A model generated the notes under the pieces. The model saw only the letters and a list, made by a program, of their open reading frames with translations, was not told the DNA's origin and searched no databases. Made by a program: the position numbers and the translations under genes. Below are positions 50,092 through 63,182 of a DNA stretch of 64,000 nucleotides, one piece after another. This DNA comes from Euryodendron excelsum. Its lineage: Eukaryota > Streptophyta > Magnoliopsida > Ericales > Pentaphylacaceae. The DNA lies in the NCBI GenBank assembly GCA_033060915.1, contig CM065384.1, forward strand, positions 36,961,001 through 37,025,000. The letters are read 5' to 3'. How positions within the stretch are numbered: the stretch's first letter is position 1; each line of letters opens with the position of its first letter.

Positions 50092-51502
50092 TCACAGAAT
50101 CTCTAAGAATAGACTTGCTTTAGGATGGAGACCAGCATCTTTGAGAGTCATTCCCATCTGTTCAACACCATAGACTTTTCTTGGGAAGCTTGATATTAAT
50201 CTGTAGTCTCCAACTCCAGGCAAGCCTAGTGAATCAATGTATCCATAAATCGCCTCAATTTTGTCACTGGACAGGAAGCTTTGCTCTCTTCTTTCCCCAT
50301 TAGGAAACCTTACCAGTATCTGCACAATCATCAACCAATTCAATGTACTTACACATGTGTATATATATATATCCCAAATTCAGCTATAAGAAATTTTGGT
50401 TCCATGAGCATACCTGGGTGATCTGAGCACCATTTCCTCCACTTGCAACATCCTTAGGTTGGGTTTCTGTGCTAGTGGTTGCTTCTTTGTCTTTACCAGT
50501 CTTCTTTTTTATAGGATTTTCTTGAACTCTTTCTTCTGTAGGTAAGTTCTTGAGTCTATCATTTTCCTGGAATAGGCAAGAAGTTGGATAATTGTCAATC
50601 AGTTGATAACCCGTTGGACCTAAAGCATGACATATCATATAAATGTGTATATTTGTACATATATGCACCTGATCTATCTGAAGAGCTGCAAGATAGGCTG
50701 CATCTTGATCTTCTCTCACCTGCCTATCCGCCTTTCTCTTTTCTTCCTCCTCGGCCCGTACTGCACAACCGAAAGCCGATCCTTGCTCCTCCATTGTCCT
50801 CTGCAGGATCTCCACTAATTCAGCAGGCGAAACTGGCCCTTCCATCTAAAAAAAGCTCCGATTTTTACCAATTCTTTAGCTCATAGGACTCGCAAATTAC
50901 AAGAAGAAATAAACGTCTACAATATATAGAGTTCCTATTTTTAGATTCACCTGTTGCAGCACCGCCAAGTTATCACCCAAAGCTGGAGCCACCAATGCAC
51001 AAAATGGGAAGCTGGCAGGCTGCAAAGTTGCAGCCATCTGCAAACCCTCGCCGCCATTAGCAAGGGCACCCCAGCAAACAAAATTGGCATCAAGAAACTG
51101 CACCACCACCTCCGAACAGAGGGTCTCCCGGCAGAAACAGGGCGTGAAGGGGTGTTCCGGCGAGTGAAGGTACAATAGCAAGAACTTGTGCTCGTCCTGA
51201 GCTATTTTAAGAGCCTCCGCGAGGCGGCAGGCATAGAAGAAGGGATGTAATGAACCATACAGCTGCTCGAAACTGGCCAGAAATGCCCACTCATCTTGAG
51301 TAATCACCGGCTCCGGCGGATACGGCAGAGGAAAGCTAGAGGGAATGTGTTGGTTTCTTCTTCTTCCAATACCCGCGAGGTCTATTCCATGGTTTACTGC
51401 TCTCGAAAAACCCCCTATAAGGGTCCTGGGGAGGCTCACCATTCTGCGAACCATCCCATTGCAGAAGGCCTCCCCTGTTGCTCTTGCGCTTCCCCTCCTC
51501 AT
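50092..51502 (-). CDS. UAS-UBX domain protein (plant UBX/PUX family, CDC48 cofactor), 369 aa
   Basis: UBX proteins dock on the AAA-ATPase CDC48/p97 and steer ubiquitinated or lipid-droplet/ER clients to it (family knowledge). Exons, minus strand: 50951-51502, 50669-50845, 50414-50566, 50092-50319; all phase 0 with GT-AG, 1,110 nt, no lesion. The N-terminus (MRRGSARATGEAFCNGMVRR) is basic and followed by a possible amphipathic/membrane-associating stretch. The UAS thioredoxin-like domain spans about residues 70-200 (EWAFLASFEQLYGS, LLLYLHSPEHPFTPCFCRET, FVCWGALA). Exons 2-3 are charged (VREDQDAAYLAALQIDQ), and exon 4 is the UBX domain (ILVRFPNGERREQSF, FPRKVYG, LHPKASLFLEIL). An in-frame TGA nine codons upstream supports this start. 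No N-terminal UBA domain is visible, so it is the short FAF2/UBXD8-like type. Confidence 0.93.
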
Positions 51503-52305
51503 TATCTCTCTTCGTGATGAAAATCACTGCAAATTTGGCTAGTATTTGGGCAAGAAACAGGAGATTCTAGGGTAGAGCCGACGTGTAGAGCCGAGCTCTT
51601 AGCAGTTCTTGACAGTATCTAATGAATTATTAAATGTCACAATCATCTTCATAATTCGTTTCTTGGTTGTTGAACTTTAAGCAAAGTGATTAGCGAGTAT
51701 GGCGGAAGATTAATGGGAGATGGTTCTGTTTCTTTTTATCTCTACGCTGTTCAAAGAGGATGCCTTGCTTTTAGAATTCTTTATCAGTTGTTGTGGTGGG
51801 GATATGCTTATGCTCTTAACTATGTAAAAAGTGAGGATATAGTGAAAGGGGCCATGATGGATAGGAAGAGATAATTTGAATTCTCTCTCATTCATAATTT
51901 TTTGTCATTTGGACTGAAAATTTTCATTTGATTGATTAAGGTATTGACACATCAGCTAATTTAAAAATAGAGAGTTCATTAACTTAAAATTTATTTAAAA
52001 ACAAATAATTATAAATAATTTTATAAAAATATAAAAAAAAATATATTTTAATACAAAACATCATATTTTTAGTAAGACATGCGATAAGATTATACCTAGT
52101 TTATTAATTATAAAATAAAGAACTCCATTTTAAATCATGGAATAGAGATAATTTAAATCTCCATATATATATATATATAGACATATAATCCAATTCCGTT
52201 TCTGCTAACTTTCCTTTCATTATTTATAAGTTCAAGAATACTCTTTGCAAATTTGTCAAACTTTAGCTTGACGCTGTTTGCAACTAATGATTAGAAAGGC
52301 CAGAT
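51503..52305. other. Upstream flank of the UBX gene
   Basis: Probable promoter/leader side to about 51600. The remainder is AT-rich, with a 62-codon plus-strand frame at 51686-51874 that has no recognised domain. Confidence 0.5.
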
Positions 52306-52674
52306 TGTTACAGAGACATTGAAATTACTGTTTATATATGACTTTGAGGTAAGTGTTGACATTTTTCTCTTAGTGTGATTTATTCGTCTATATATAGAGT
52401 TGAAAAAAAGAAGAAAAAGAGAGAAAAAAAGAAAAAAAAAAAAGAGAGAAAATAGAAAAGAGAGAGAGCAAAGACTCTGAACAAATAATGAGAGATATGA
52501 TTGTATTTATTTTTCTTCTATAATATAATGAAGTATTGAGTGATCTAAAAAATCAAACTCTAATAGTTTCAAAAGAATTAATATGATAAATATTTGATAA
52601 TTTCTGAAGAAGTATTTACTATATTTTGTGTTAAGTTATTTTATTAGATTTATATTCTTCAGTTTTATAATACA
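52306..52674 (+). repeat. 5' LTR of the copia element
   Basis: 369 bp from TGTTACAG to TAATACA. It contains an A/G-rich tract near 52406-52470, also found in the 3' LTR. Confidence 0.85.
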
Positions 52675-54559
52675 TTATCAGCACAAGATTCTAAGTGCTT
52701 GCAAAATTTGTTACTTTTGTATTTTTCACCACGTCAAATGATTTATAGAGATAGCACGTAAAATTTCATTTGAGTTTGCACTAGATCTGAGGTATGCTCA
52801 TTATCAGTTTAATTCCATTGTGTATTATATTTTTAACCTTAGTATTAGAGCCACAAATAGTGCTATTCTGCGTGTGTACACTATTTTCTTTACAAAATTT
52901 TGGTTGAGTTTTAATGGCGGTTTGGTCAAACGATCTCTAATTGGCCTGTTTTTTTAATGTGTTATAGCCGATAACAACATGATTCAATCGGTGAAATTTC
53001 ATAATAAAATTCATTTCCGTTTGATATAGATATGAAAAAGAAATTGCGAGATTTAAAATTTTGTTGATATATTTATCACAGATCTTGAATTTTTAGCCTA
53101 TGATATTTATAGATCTGAAATTTTCATGTTAATAGCTTTCTAGAGGCATGTAACTTGATTATATTTTGATGTCTAGATTGAAAATTATAGACAATTTAAA
53201 TTCGAACACTACTGAGTTTATTCGAGATCACAACAGTGATATTATATATACATATATATTGAAAGAATAGTACTCTTACTATTATTGATAAATATTGAGA
53301 TGAATAGTAATTAATAGTTGATAACTACTCTTTATGAAAAATAATTTTATTATTAATAAATAGTAATTATATAATAAAATATTAAATAAATGGTCGTTTA
53401 TAATTGATCACTACTATTTTATAAATAGTGATTGCACAGAAATTATAATATACAATATTGAATTAATAGTGTGTTGCGTAGTACTTTTTTATTTTTGTAG
53501 GTTCGGATGGTTCTATTTTATCATAATACCTACTTAACATTAATATGTTCGGTAGAAATTTTACATAATCATTAACTTATAGTTGTCATTTCATATTATT
53601 GCAATTACATTTTATTATATGTATTATTTTAAAAATGTAATTAAATAGAAAAAATCAAGCATTTTTGTATAATGCTTATTAAGGCTTGCACGCCGTTTAT
53701 TTAATTATTGTTACTTTAAAAGATCAGCTTGTCACCTGGTACTACTTTAATTTTTATTATTTTAATTTTTATTAACTATACTTATTACTGCTATTGATAA
53801 TTTTAGTATAGTATTAAATTTTCTTCAAGAAAAATACGAGTGCCAAATGACCGTACTTTTTTCAAAAAACTCATTATGATTAAATGCACCTTGAGTTGTA
53901 AGATACATTTATAGTTCTATGATTTAGTTGAATACACCTGAAGTTGTAAGACTATGGACAATGATTTAGTGCACTTGGAATTGCAATAATTTACAAGTGT
54001 TGATGAGTACAATTTTTATTATTCAAATCAGCCCACAATGAAAATAATATGGAGGAAATCTTCCTAATGAAGATATAATAGAAAAATATATTTACATTTT
54101 ATGCCTCGAACGTGCTTCAACAGTAGCAATATTGAGAGTGTTAATGCAGAAAAATATTTTGAAATAATATATTGTATTTCAATAGCACATCATGTAAATA
54201 TCATAAAAGATAAGGGTAAGAGTAAATAGTTAAATAAATTAGTTACTATTCATATTATAAGCACCCCATTTTTGCCCGCTCGGCAATTTCCAGCCTGATC
54301 GGGTTCAGTTTCCAACATCACAATACATGCAGGTTCAAGATGAGCCTTACGATCTTCAATCCAATTGGCTGGTCGCTTCTCGGGCCCACAAGGACCCGCT
54401 GGAGTCATAAGCACCATTATTCCAGGCAGCTTTTCGGACCGAGCGGTCCCGAAAACCAATGCCATCCAGGTAACTTCCTAGGATCGAGCGATCTCGGGGA
54501 CCAACACCTCATCAAAATTCCAGACGGTTTACTTCTGGCGCCTGCTAGCCCGCCAACGT

Positions 54560-54765
54560 AGAATGTCCATCATTTGGTAGTTTTCCGAGACCAGACGTTC
54601 TTAGAGACCAACACCACCCTTTCAGGTAGCTTTTTAGGACCAGGTGTTCTCAGGAACCAACACCACCCTACAGGTAGCTCTCTAAGACCAGGCGTTTTTA
54701 GGGACCAACACCGCACAGGTAGTTTTCCGAGACCGGGTGGTCTCGGGAACTAACACCTAGGTCAA
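54560..54765. repeat. GGTAGTTTTCCGAGACC tandem repeats in the giant LTR
   Basis: Three to four imperfect units of about 65 bp, each with GGTAGCTTT..GACC and a GGGACCAACACC segment. Weaker copies start from about 54420. Confidence 0.75.
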
Positions 54766-55239
54766 CACCGGCGCCTGCTAGCCCGACTCGATGAAAAATG
54801 ACCAAATCTGCCCCTTGAGCCTCTAGGCACGTTTTGGAAAAGTTTAAAATCCCTCAAAACGATAAGTCCATCCTTCCAAAATGTTACTAAACCATTAGGC
54901 ATTCTCCACATGCCATTTGGTCCAAATCTAGTCCTATTCTGGCTCACTCTGGTTAAAATAATCATTTTGCCCCTGAACACCTTAGCATGGCACAAACCCC
55001 GCTGAACGGCAAAAGACTCTCTCAAAACCATCCCTGAACAGCCCTACACGCTTAACACAATATACCAGACCATTCCTGACCATTTTCAGCTAACTTCTAT
55101 CGAAATGACCGTTTTGCCCCTGGAAGCCCAAAAATGCTCCGAAACAGCACCGACCTTGGGATTTCGAGCGAAGGGTTTCTCCACACGCCCTTGTTTAACC
55201 CAAGGAACACTCTACGACACTAAGCTCACACGACGCGAT

Positions 55240-55700
55240 AAAAGCTCCCTGGAGCGTCTCGCAGACGCTCTGCCTAAATTGTCTCTTCCCCCCATTCCCT
55301 AGTTATAACGCACAGTTAACCGACTTGAGAAATGCGTAAATCAGGGAATTCTCGAAAGCTCATCCATAGATCTTTCCATCTATACGGTTCGATCGAATAG
55401 ATCGCCTCCCGAAGCCCTTCATCGTACGGTGCCCAAACTATGACTTTCAGCAACCCCTAAAACGTCTCGCAGACGCTCCGCCAAGATTGATTTTTTCTTC
55501 GATTCTCTAATCAAAACGCACAGTCAAACGACTTAAGAAATGTGTAAATTTGGGAATTCTAAAAAGTATTTCCAGAGTACTTTCCATCGGTGTAGTCCGA
55601 TCAAATAGATCGCTTCTCGAAGGCCTCGATCACATGAAAAGGAAACAACCACTTTCAAACACCCAGGGAGCGTATCACAAACGCTCCGTAAAAGTGACCT
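55240..55700. repeat. About 190-bp tandem repeats in the giant LTR
   Basis: CGTCTCGCAGACGCTC recurs at about 55255 and 55462, with a decayed copy near 55670. The first two are followed by AAACGCACAGT.AA.CGACTT and GGGAATTCT segments. Confidence 0.75.
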
Positions 55701-57327
55701 TTTTGGCACACTTCCCAAAACGATATCACTCACCTCCAAACATAATTCAAACTTTTCAAAAACATGAAAGTTCATCGGAAGCACTAGGAGAACATCCCGA
55801 GTGCGACCGATTCTCTCAAAACCTTCCCGATTGACTCAATTATCGAGGCAAAGTTTGGACGAACTTTCCCGGTAATGAAGCGTATGCTACATGTGCTCAA
55901 ATTTTGATCAGATCGACTGACTTTCGATCAACGGTTGAGATTTAACCAGTACACAGGGTGCCACGTGTTATTCTGGCAATGGAACAGTACCTGCGCATGT
56001 CTTACATGTGCAAGGCCAAATTTTGGCCATGTGTATGTAGCACATGCGCAAGGTCTGTTCCAGATTGCCTATAAATAGAGGCCTCGCCCCTTGCGTATTC
56101 TAGGTCCAAAATTGATACGAAGTTCTGCTGAAATCACTCTAGAAACTTGAATCTCTACATATATTCCTCCCCTCCAACACTTAAGCTAGATTCTACCCCT
56201 CCTAAGCCTGTACACTCCACATGCAAGGCCTCATACACACTTATACACTCCACTCTAGCCTCTCAAGCCTTCTTAAAGTCACTCAAGCTCTAATCAAGAC
56301 ATCCATTGAAGACTGCAAGTGTGTTGAAGGCAAAAGGTGGTATCCCTTTTACATTTGTGCTCCCCCCCACTTTTCTCTTCTCCCTCCTAGCCTACTTAAG
56401 CTATTCTCTATTTTAATCCTCATCTTCAACCCCGCTTTCTTGCATGCTTGAGCCAAGAGGGCTCTTAGATCATGCCTAGAGGAAAGCAAGTGAGAGCCAC
56501 TGTGTAGGGGGACCTCTCACTAGCCTACTTTAAGATGGTATGGCCTAGAAGCCCCTTGTTTATGTGGTGTAGCCTAAAAGCCTTATATGTGAATCATGAC
56601 CTCTTGCATATTATTATTTTAATCATGTCTTGCATGCTTGGCTTCATTTTATGTTTATTGCCACACTCCACAATGCTTGCATTGCTCTTAATTTTATGGC
56701 ATTTCTAAGTTCTACATTTCCTCCAAAAATTGTTCCAAGAGTTAGCCCCTTGAAGTTTAGGATGAGATCTTAGAATTATGCCTTAGAAGAGCCCCCTACT
56801 AACCCCTTAACTCTCATTTTGGCATCATTGTATCCCAACTTGCATAAAGGTTGTGTTCCATTTATCTAATTTTCAAGATTTCCATTCTTTTAAGTGTAGA
56901 GGTTGGCCCCATTGAACCCTTTCTTAAGTGGTCTCCCTTTTGTTTGGCCATATGAACTCTCTCTTAATGGAATGGTCTCCTTGAAAAGTGGTTTTTAAAA
57001 TCTTCCTCAAAAGATGATTTCCAAAAATGCATTCTCTCCATCTTTAAACCAAAAATGATTTTCTAAAAATTGTCATCCTCATGTTGATTTTTGAAACCTC
57101 CACTCTTGTCAAGATAAAGGTTATAATGGCCATAAGGAAACCTTCCTTGAAATGGTCTCCAATCACCAACCATATAAACCATACTCTTGGCTAAGAGTCA
57201 AAATTTTCATGAAAATGATCTTCAAAAAGTTTGCCAACCAAGGTTCATGGCATAACATGTTTTGTTTTTCAAAAATCTTTCCACAAGTGCATCAAACCAA
57301 ATTTCAAAGCCATCCTCCAATCTAACT

Positions 57328-57537
57328 AGGTTAACTTGACTCTAGTTGTCTAACCCTAGGTTAACTTGACCTTAGTTACCTAACCCTAGGTTAACTTGAT
57401 CCTAGTTGTCCAACCCTAGGTTAACTTGACCCTAGTTATCACACCCTAGGTTAACTTGACCCTAGTTGACCAACCCTAGGTTAACTTGACCCTAGTTCAT
57501 TCATCATAGGTTAACTTAACCCTAGTTAGTTAACCCT
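57328..57537. repeat. 30-bp satellite, seven units
   Basis: AGGTTAACTTGACCCTAGTT followed by ten variable bases ending CCCT, repeated seven times at exactly 30-bp spacing. Confidence 0.93.
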
Positions 57538-58080
57538 TAGTCTTCTTAACCTTAGGTTAACCTAACCTAAGTTGGTTAACCTTAGGTTCCCCCTAACCCT
57601 AGGCTAATCCAACATAGATTAATACACTTCAAGGTTCTAACTCTTAAACCCTTTTTCAAAAGATCATTCAATTTTCAAGCTATTCTCATAAACTATTTTT
57701 TCAAAACCTCTTACTCTCTTGATTTCAAAGAAACCAACTCCCTAAACTCTTCAAATGTTCCTACACTCCATCTTCAAGGCATTTCCAAAAATATTTTCAA
57801 AAGGTCACAAGCCTAGGGTGTCCCTAGCCCCCTCATGGTTGGGGATTCCAAGGACAAGTGATAAATCAAGAGTAACCCCTAAGGTTGTCCATATTAGGAC
57901 TCCAAACCCTTAGCCATTTTCAAAATTCACGTTCAAGAACTAAGTCATCAAAACATTCCTCCAAGGTTTTCAAAACAAGACCTCAAAAACACCTTCAAGT
58001 TCTTTTGAGTCATGCCAAAGCATTTTTTCAAAACTCCCTCAAGTCAATCCAAAAAATATTTTCAAGTCAAAACTTCCAAG

Positions 58081-58225
58081 ACCTCAAAGTGTCTTAAACT
58101 CTTCTAAAAACCTCAAAGTGTCTTAAACTCTTCCAAAGACCTCAAAGTGTCTTAAACTTTTTCAAAGACCTCAAAGTGTCTTAAACTTTTTCAAAGATCC
58201 TAAAGTGTCCTCAAACCTTCCAACA
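58081..58225. repeat. 29-bp satellite, about five units
   Basis: ACCTCAAAGTGTCTTAAACT followed by CTTC.AAAG, starting at 58081 and again at 58110 and onwards. Confidence 0.92.
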
Positions 58226-59454
58226 GCCCTAATGCGCCTATTTTCCATTGGGCTCTTGCCTGAACTACGAATGATCTGATTCTCGCCAAATGAGATACGT
58301 AGGCAACCTAAAATGGTGCGGTCATAACTTTTATTCTAACTCCAACCCCTTTTTCAAGAATTCCAATCAATTAAAAGTTCCTATTCCAAACTCTTTCAAA
58401 ACCCTTATTATTTTCATACTTCTTCCAAAAACTTGCATCATGCATCAATCATCCGAAAAGTGATGACTTGACCCCCTCTTCAAAATTCTAAAATAGACAT
58501 TAAGTGGACAATGGTAACCGGTTATTCTAGTGAGTGAACAAAAGGGTGATTAGACATGTAGGTACCGAAAGAGTGGGATAGGGTGATGATCTTAGAATAT
58601 CTTCCCTACACGTAACCAACTCCCGGACCATTGATTTCTATTTTCGAAAGACCAAAAATGAAATTATTTTTTTAAAAAAAGGCTTAAATCTTTCCAAAGG
58701 TTGCCAAACAACCTATTTTCTTAAAAACCCTCTCTTGAGGGAGTTTTCAAAAACCTTTTCCAAAAACCCTAAGTTTAATCTTCGGATTGACGCTTAGTTT
58801 TAGGTGCCCTAATTCACCTTAATCAAGTTAGGTGGCGACTCTTATTTTTCTAAAAAGCCCTTAGTCAAATTAATTTTCAAACCTAGTCGCACTTGTCCTT
58901 CTAGGAGGACGAGTTCTACTGACAGAGTTCCGCGCTTTAGGGTCTCCGAGCCGAAAGGATCTTGGACACCCCAAAAAACCGGGGCGCGACACATATGTAA
59001 TATTTATGTTACTATTTCTAGGTCCCAAGTTATTTTAGTTTTGTCTCCCATTATTTTTAACATTTTCATTAGTGTTATATCATCTTTATGAAACAAATGC
59101 AATTTGATTATTGTGGATGTGATTACAGATGTGACTCAATATAAATACTTTTTGAAATCATGGGGTTACCCTGAAGGTTACAATGTATAAATTGAAAATA
59201 CTACAAGATACCACCAGAAGTGGAATAATGTAAGAGAAAAATAAAATAAAATAAAATAAAAAAAGGTTTGCTAAATAAATCTCCCAAGAATTATGAAAAT
59301 ATTTCATTGGTCATGTACTTGTATAGTACGATGATTAAATATTAAATAGATTTGTACGGTAGAAATAATTTTTACAGTAAGACTTCATATATATTTGGCA
59401 TATGAAGGCACATATCGTACTAATGCTTCAATTATGTCAAAGATAAACGGAAAA

Positions 59455-60180
59455 TGTCACATCTCCAACCTAATTAGACATCATTAATGTCACATTAGGC
59501 AGGGCGTGATCGCACATGCCATCGTGCCTACGAACGACAGCGAATGACACCTTACCTACACCAAAAGATAAATCGTAAATTGACTAAACAGATATATAGA
59601 TAAGAACTATGCATCAATACCTTACTATATAGTAAAAGTAAATTATATGTTATTTACATTATTACAAAGTCATGACATAAAATATTATATAAAACTAAGT
59701 CCTAATGTCTCATACAAAAAGGTCAGTGTGAGCGTGAGCTAAAAGTCAACGTGTTCGCAGTAGATAATCAAATTCATAAAGAATGATAACAAGCACCCAC
59801 AATGCACATCCAGGTATAAATGATTAATATATATAGATATCATGAATGCCTCAATACAATGAATGTATTACCTATATGTGCGCGCAAGTTTAGATAACGT
59901 TGGCCCTATGAGTGATGACTTGTTATCAAGAACACCCCACGTCAACACCCTTTTAGATTAACCACACATCGATTAATCTTTAGGTTAGCCTCACATCGGC
60001 AAAACCTTTTTCCATGAAATGCATTGGCATACAATATGAATGGTATGCAATGTTACCTCAAATATAATCTTTAATGTCATCTCATATTTCATCTCAATAT
60101 AGTTAAATTAAAGAAACTAATTCAACTAATTCTAATATATAATTAAACTAATTTTGAAATTATAACATTAGGGTCTTACA
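59455..60180. mobile_element. Solo LTR of gypsy type, 0.7 kb
   Basis: Starts TGTCACATCTCC and ends GGGTCTTACA. GGAAA occurs one base left of the start (59449-59453) and directly right of the end (60181-60185). No coding content. TGTCAC starts are typical of chromovirus LTRs; compare 63722. Confidence 0.55.
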
Positions 60181-60679
60181 GGAAATATACATGTCTAGCA
60201 GATAGTGCTAGACTTTGAAAGAAAAATATTTTCATAAACATAACATTGGCTGAAATTAATTTTAAGACAATATCAAGTATTACAAAATTGATTGAAGTTT
60301 CTAAAAAAGTTAAGCTCTAGAAAAGTTAGGCTCTGACAGAGCTAACATAAGATTGCCAAGAGTCATGAAACTTTATATTGATGATGCCTTCTATTTTATT
60401 AGAAGTACAAGATATTTGTTCAGTTTGATAAATATATTTATATTACTTTTATTTTTCATGCCAGAACCATATAGTAGAAAAACTTAGTACTTGTCTTCTG
60501 GGTTATATTATATTATAAAATTATGCGATCACCTGAAGTGATAAATCAGATGTTTTTCGACCCAAAAGATTTTTGTATTGTGAAATTACCTGAAGTGATA
60601 CAACAGAAACACTTATGGATTACCTACAGTGAAAGCATTTGAAGTAATGCACTAGAAGTGATTTGACCCCAAAAGAATT

Positions 60680-60972
60680 TTATATTTTAGCATGCTCGTC
60701 TTGGTCATCTGGGATCAATAATAATACGTCCAATAATTGACAACTTTCATGAACATTTGCTAAAGAACCAGACGATTCTTTTTGCCAAACAATTATTTGC
60801 TTGCTCAATGATACTAATATATACGAATAGTCATTTTGATGAATCAATTTTTCCACCATTAGGGAGAGATAAGATTAGTTGGAATGTTGTGAAACTGTTT
60901 TATTTTAATCCTCGGATTCACAAAATTCTTTACTTGGATACGATACTTGTAGACGATTACAAAATTGCTTGA
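60680..60972 (+). pseudogene. copia GAG-pre-integrase joined to the integrase-RT linker
   Basis: Plus frames give ARLGHLGSIIIRPIIDNFHE (GAG-pre-integrase zinc-finger-like region) and then LKNQ. They jump to TNSHFDESIFPPLGRDKISW, a linker that normally lies after the integrase core. The core catalytic domain is therefore deleted between about 60775 and 60820. Confidence 0.7.
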
Positions 60973-61639
60973 AGCTTTTACCGACACAAAGACGATAATC
61001 AAATCATATCGATACCAGCTGCTAATACTCTAGCACATATTAATATTTCTGTAAGACAATATATTGATGTCCTTGTAGGATCATTTGTTAATATAATAAC
61101 ACATGATTTCAAAGCGCTTGAGGCGTAAGAGGCCTGTTGGTGCAAACGTCACAACTCTTAGAAAGAGAAAAATACAATAAAATGAGCAAATTGGTGTTTC
61201 TAAAGAAACCATAATTTCTAAATTTTTCGAAGAATGAACTCTTGAAAAGCAATTTCCTGAAGAGATAAGAAATTATTTCTATAATTTTTAAAGAAAAAAA
61301 TGAATGTCGATATTATGATCAATCAAAATAAAAAGAAATTACTGAGTTAGAATTAAACTCATTAGCATAATTTAAAGTATTCGGACCTGTAAACCAAACA
61401 CCAGAAGATGAAAATATTGAACCTGCAGTCCAAACACTAGCAGAAGTCGGACTTGTAGTCTAAATACTAGAAAATGTAAAGTATTCGGACTAGTAGTTCA
61501 CCCATTTGAAGATTTAAAACCGATTTGATAAAAATGAATATTTGTGTAATGAAAAAATAGAATAGTGCAATATAAAGCACGACTCATACTAGAAGATTTC
61601 ACACATAAACTTGGTATGGACTATAATAAGAAAATGATG

Positions 61640-62990
61640 CAATTACATTCATATTATTGATTAGTATGTCAGTCTCCGAAGGACTGGATATGCATTTAAT
61701 GCATGTAACGTATTCATATGGTTGATCAGGTAATGATATACATATGAAAATTCTTGAAGAACTTAAAAAATGCTTAAAGTAAATATTTTAAAATCTTGAA
61801 GGGTATATTCTATCAAGTTTCGGAGATATTTGTATGGATTAAACAAATCTGGACACAAATGGTACAATTATTCCAATAAATATCTATTAAAAGAGGGATA
61901 TGTGAATAATATATATTGTCCATGCATTTTTATTAGAATTAGAATTTATTATTGTTACAATATATGTTGATACTTTTAAATATTATTGATATTCCTGAAG
62001 AAATTACAAAGTTACTAATTATTTAAAGACTAACTGTGAAATTAAATAACTTAAAATAACAAATTATTGTCTTGTCTTGCAGATTGAGCATCTATCAAAA
62101 AGAATTTTTGTTCATCATTTGACATATATAAAAAAGATTTTATATTGATAGAGCTCATTCATGGAGATATACAAAAAGGTCATTTTCATCCTCAAGAAGA
62201 TAGTAAAGAAATTCTTGGTCTTGAAGTACCATGTTATAGTGCTATTTGTGTTCTTATGTATTTTGTAAGATACACAAGACTTGATATTACATTTTTCTGT
62301 CTACCTGCTAACAAAATATAGTTCTGCACCAACTCTATGACAGTAGAATGGACTAAAGCACACATTGTGTTATATTCGAAGAACAACAAACATAGATTTA
62401 TTCTATGTAAAGGAGTCACTATTAGAGTTGGTTGGCTATGTAGATGGTGACTATCTTTCTTATCCACACAAAGCTCTGTCATACGGTGTATTTGTTTGCT
62501 GATGACAAGACTGCTATATCTTGGAGTAAATATTAACGACAACTTCTTCAAATTATTCTGAGATAATCGCAATTCATAAAGTAAGTCGAAAGTGTATTTG
62601 GTTGAGATCTATGATCGAACATAGTCAAAGAAGTTGCGGACTATCTTCGATCAAAAATACCTCAACGATATTATATGAAGATAATGCAGCATGTATTACA
62701 CAAATTAAGGGAGACTATATCAAAGGTGATAGAACTAAATATATATCGCAAAAGTCCTTTTATACACATGAGTTCCATAAGAGTGATGATATTGATATCC
62801 AACAAATATGTTCAAGTTGCAACTTGGCAGGCTTATTTACTAAAACACTCCTAATTACAACATTTGAGATGTTGATATACAACATTGACATGTGTCGTCT
62901 CAAAGATCTTTCATTTGGAACAATTGAAGCTATCAACTTCATCTCAGTAGTATGAATGAGGGGGGGTTGCATACTGTACTCTTTTTCCTT
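61640..62990 (+). pseudogene. copia reverse transcriptase and RNase H remnants
   Basis: RT fragments with many shifts are at about 61700-62140. RNase H is best preserved at 62602-62955: ILYEDNAACITQIKGDYIKG, then TKYISQKSFYTHEFHKSDDI, and a C-terminal CNLAGLFTKTL in place of the usual DNLADLFTK. The frame ends in a stop at 62953, followed by the usual untranslated stretch with TTGTTCCCAGAGAGTTTTTC. Confidence 0.8.
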
Positions 62991-63182
62991 CGCCAACAAG
63001 TTTTGTTCCCAGAGAGTTTTTCTTGGTAAGGTTTTAGTGAGATAGTTTTAATGCATCTATACTTTACTATACTGCACAAGAATATTGCGCTCTTTTTCTT
63101 TTGCTACGGTTTTTTTCTACTGGATTTTTTCTAGCAAAGTTTTAATGAGACATATTTTTGTGTAAAAGTCATCTAGGGGGAG

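Larger units (their letters stand above)
54256..58991 (+). mobile_element. Giant solo LTR (4.7 kb), Ogre/gypsy-like
   Basis: Flanked by a perfect 5-bp duplication CATAT (54251-54255 and 58992-58996). It starts TATAAGCACCCCATTTTTGC, where related LTRs start TGT.AGCACCCCAT, and ends ACCGGGGCGCGACA. No gag, pol or primer site lies inside. A TATAAATAGAGGCC promoter motif near 56071 suggests a 1.8-kb U3, with R-U5 filling the rest. The end region (AGATACGTAGGCAACC near 58298, CTTGGACACCCC near 58960) is a pattern I associate with very long Ty3/gypsy LTRs. It carries at least four tandem-repeat blocks. The short ORFs are not convincing genes. Confidence 0.78.

Noticed and set aside
54250..54561. 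ORFs on both strands at the start of the giant LTR
   Set aside because: The higher GC of the LTR keeps frames open; no domain seen and tandem repeats are present.
57328..57537. CCCTA-containing 30-bp array as an interstitial telomere
   Set aside because: The unit is 30 bp with TTAACTTGAC; it is not the plant TTTAGGG heptamer.
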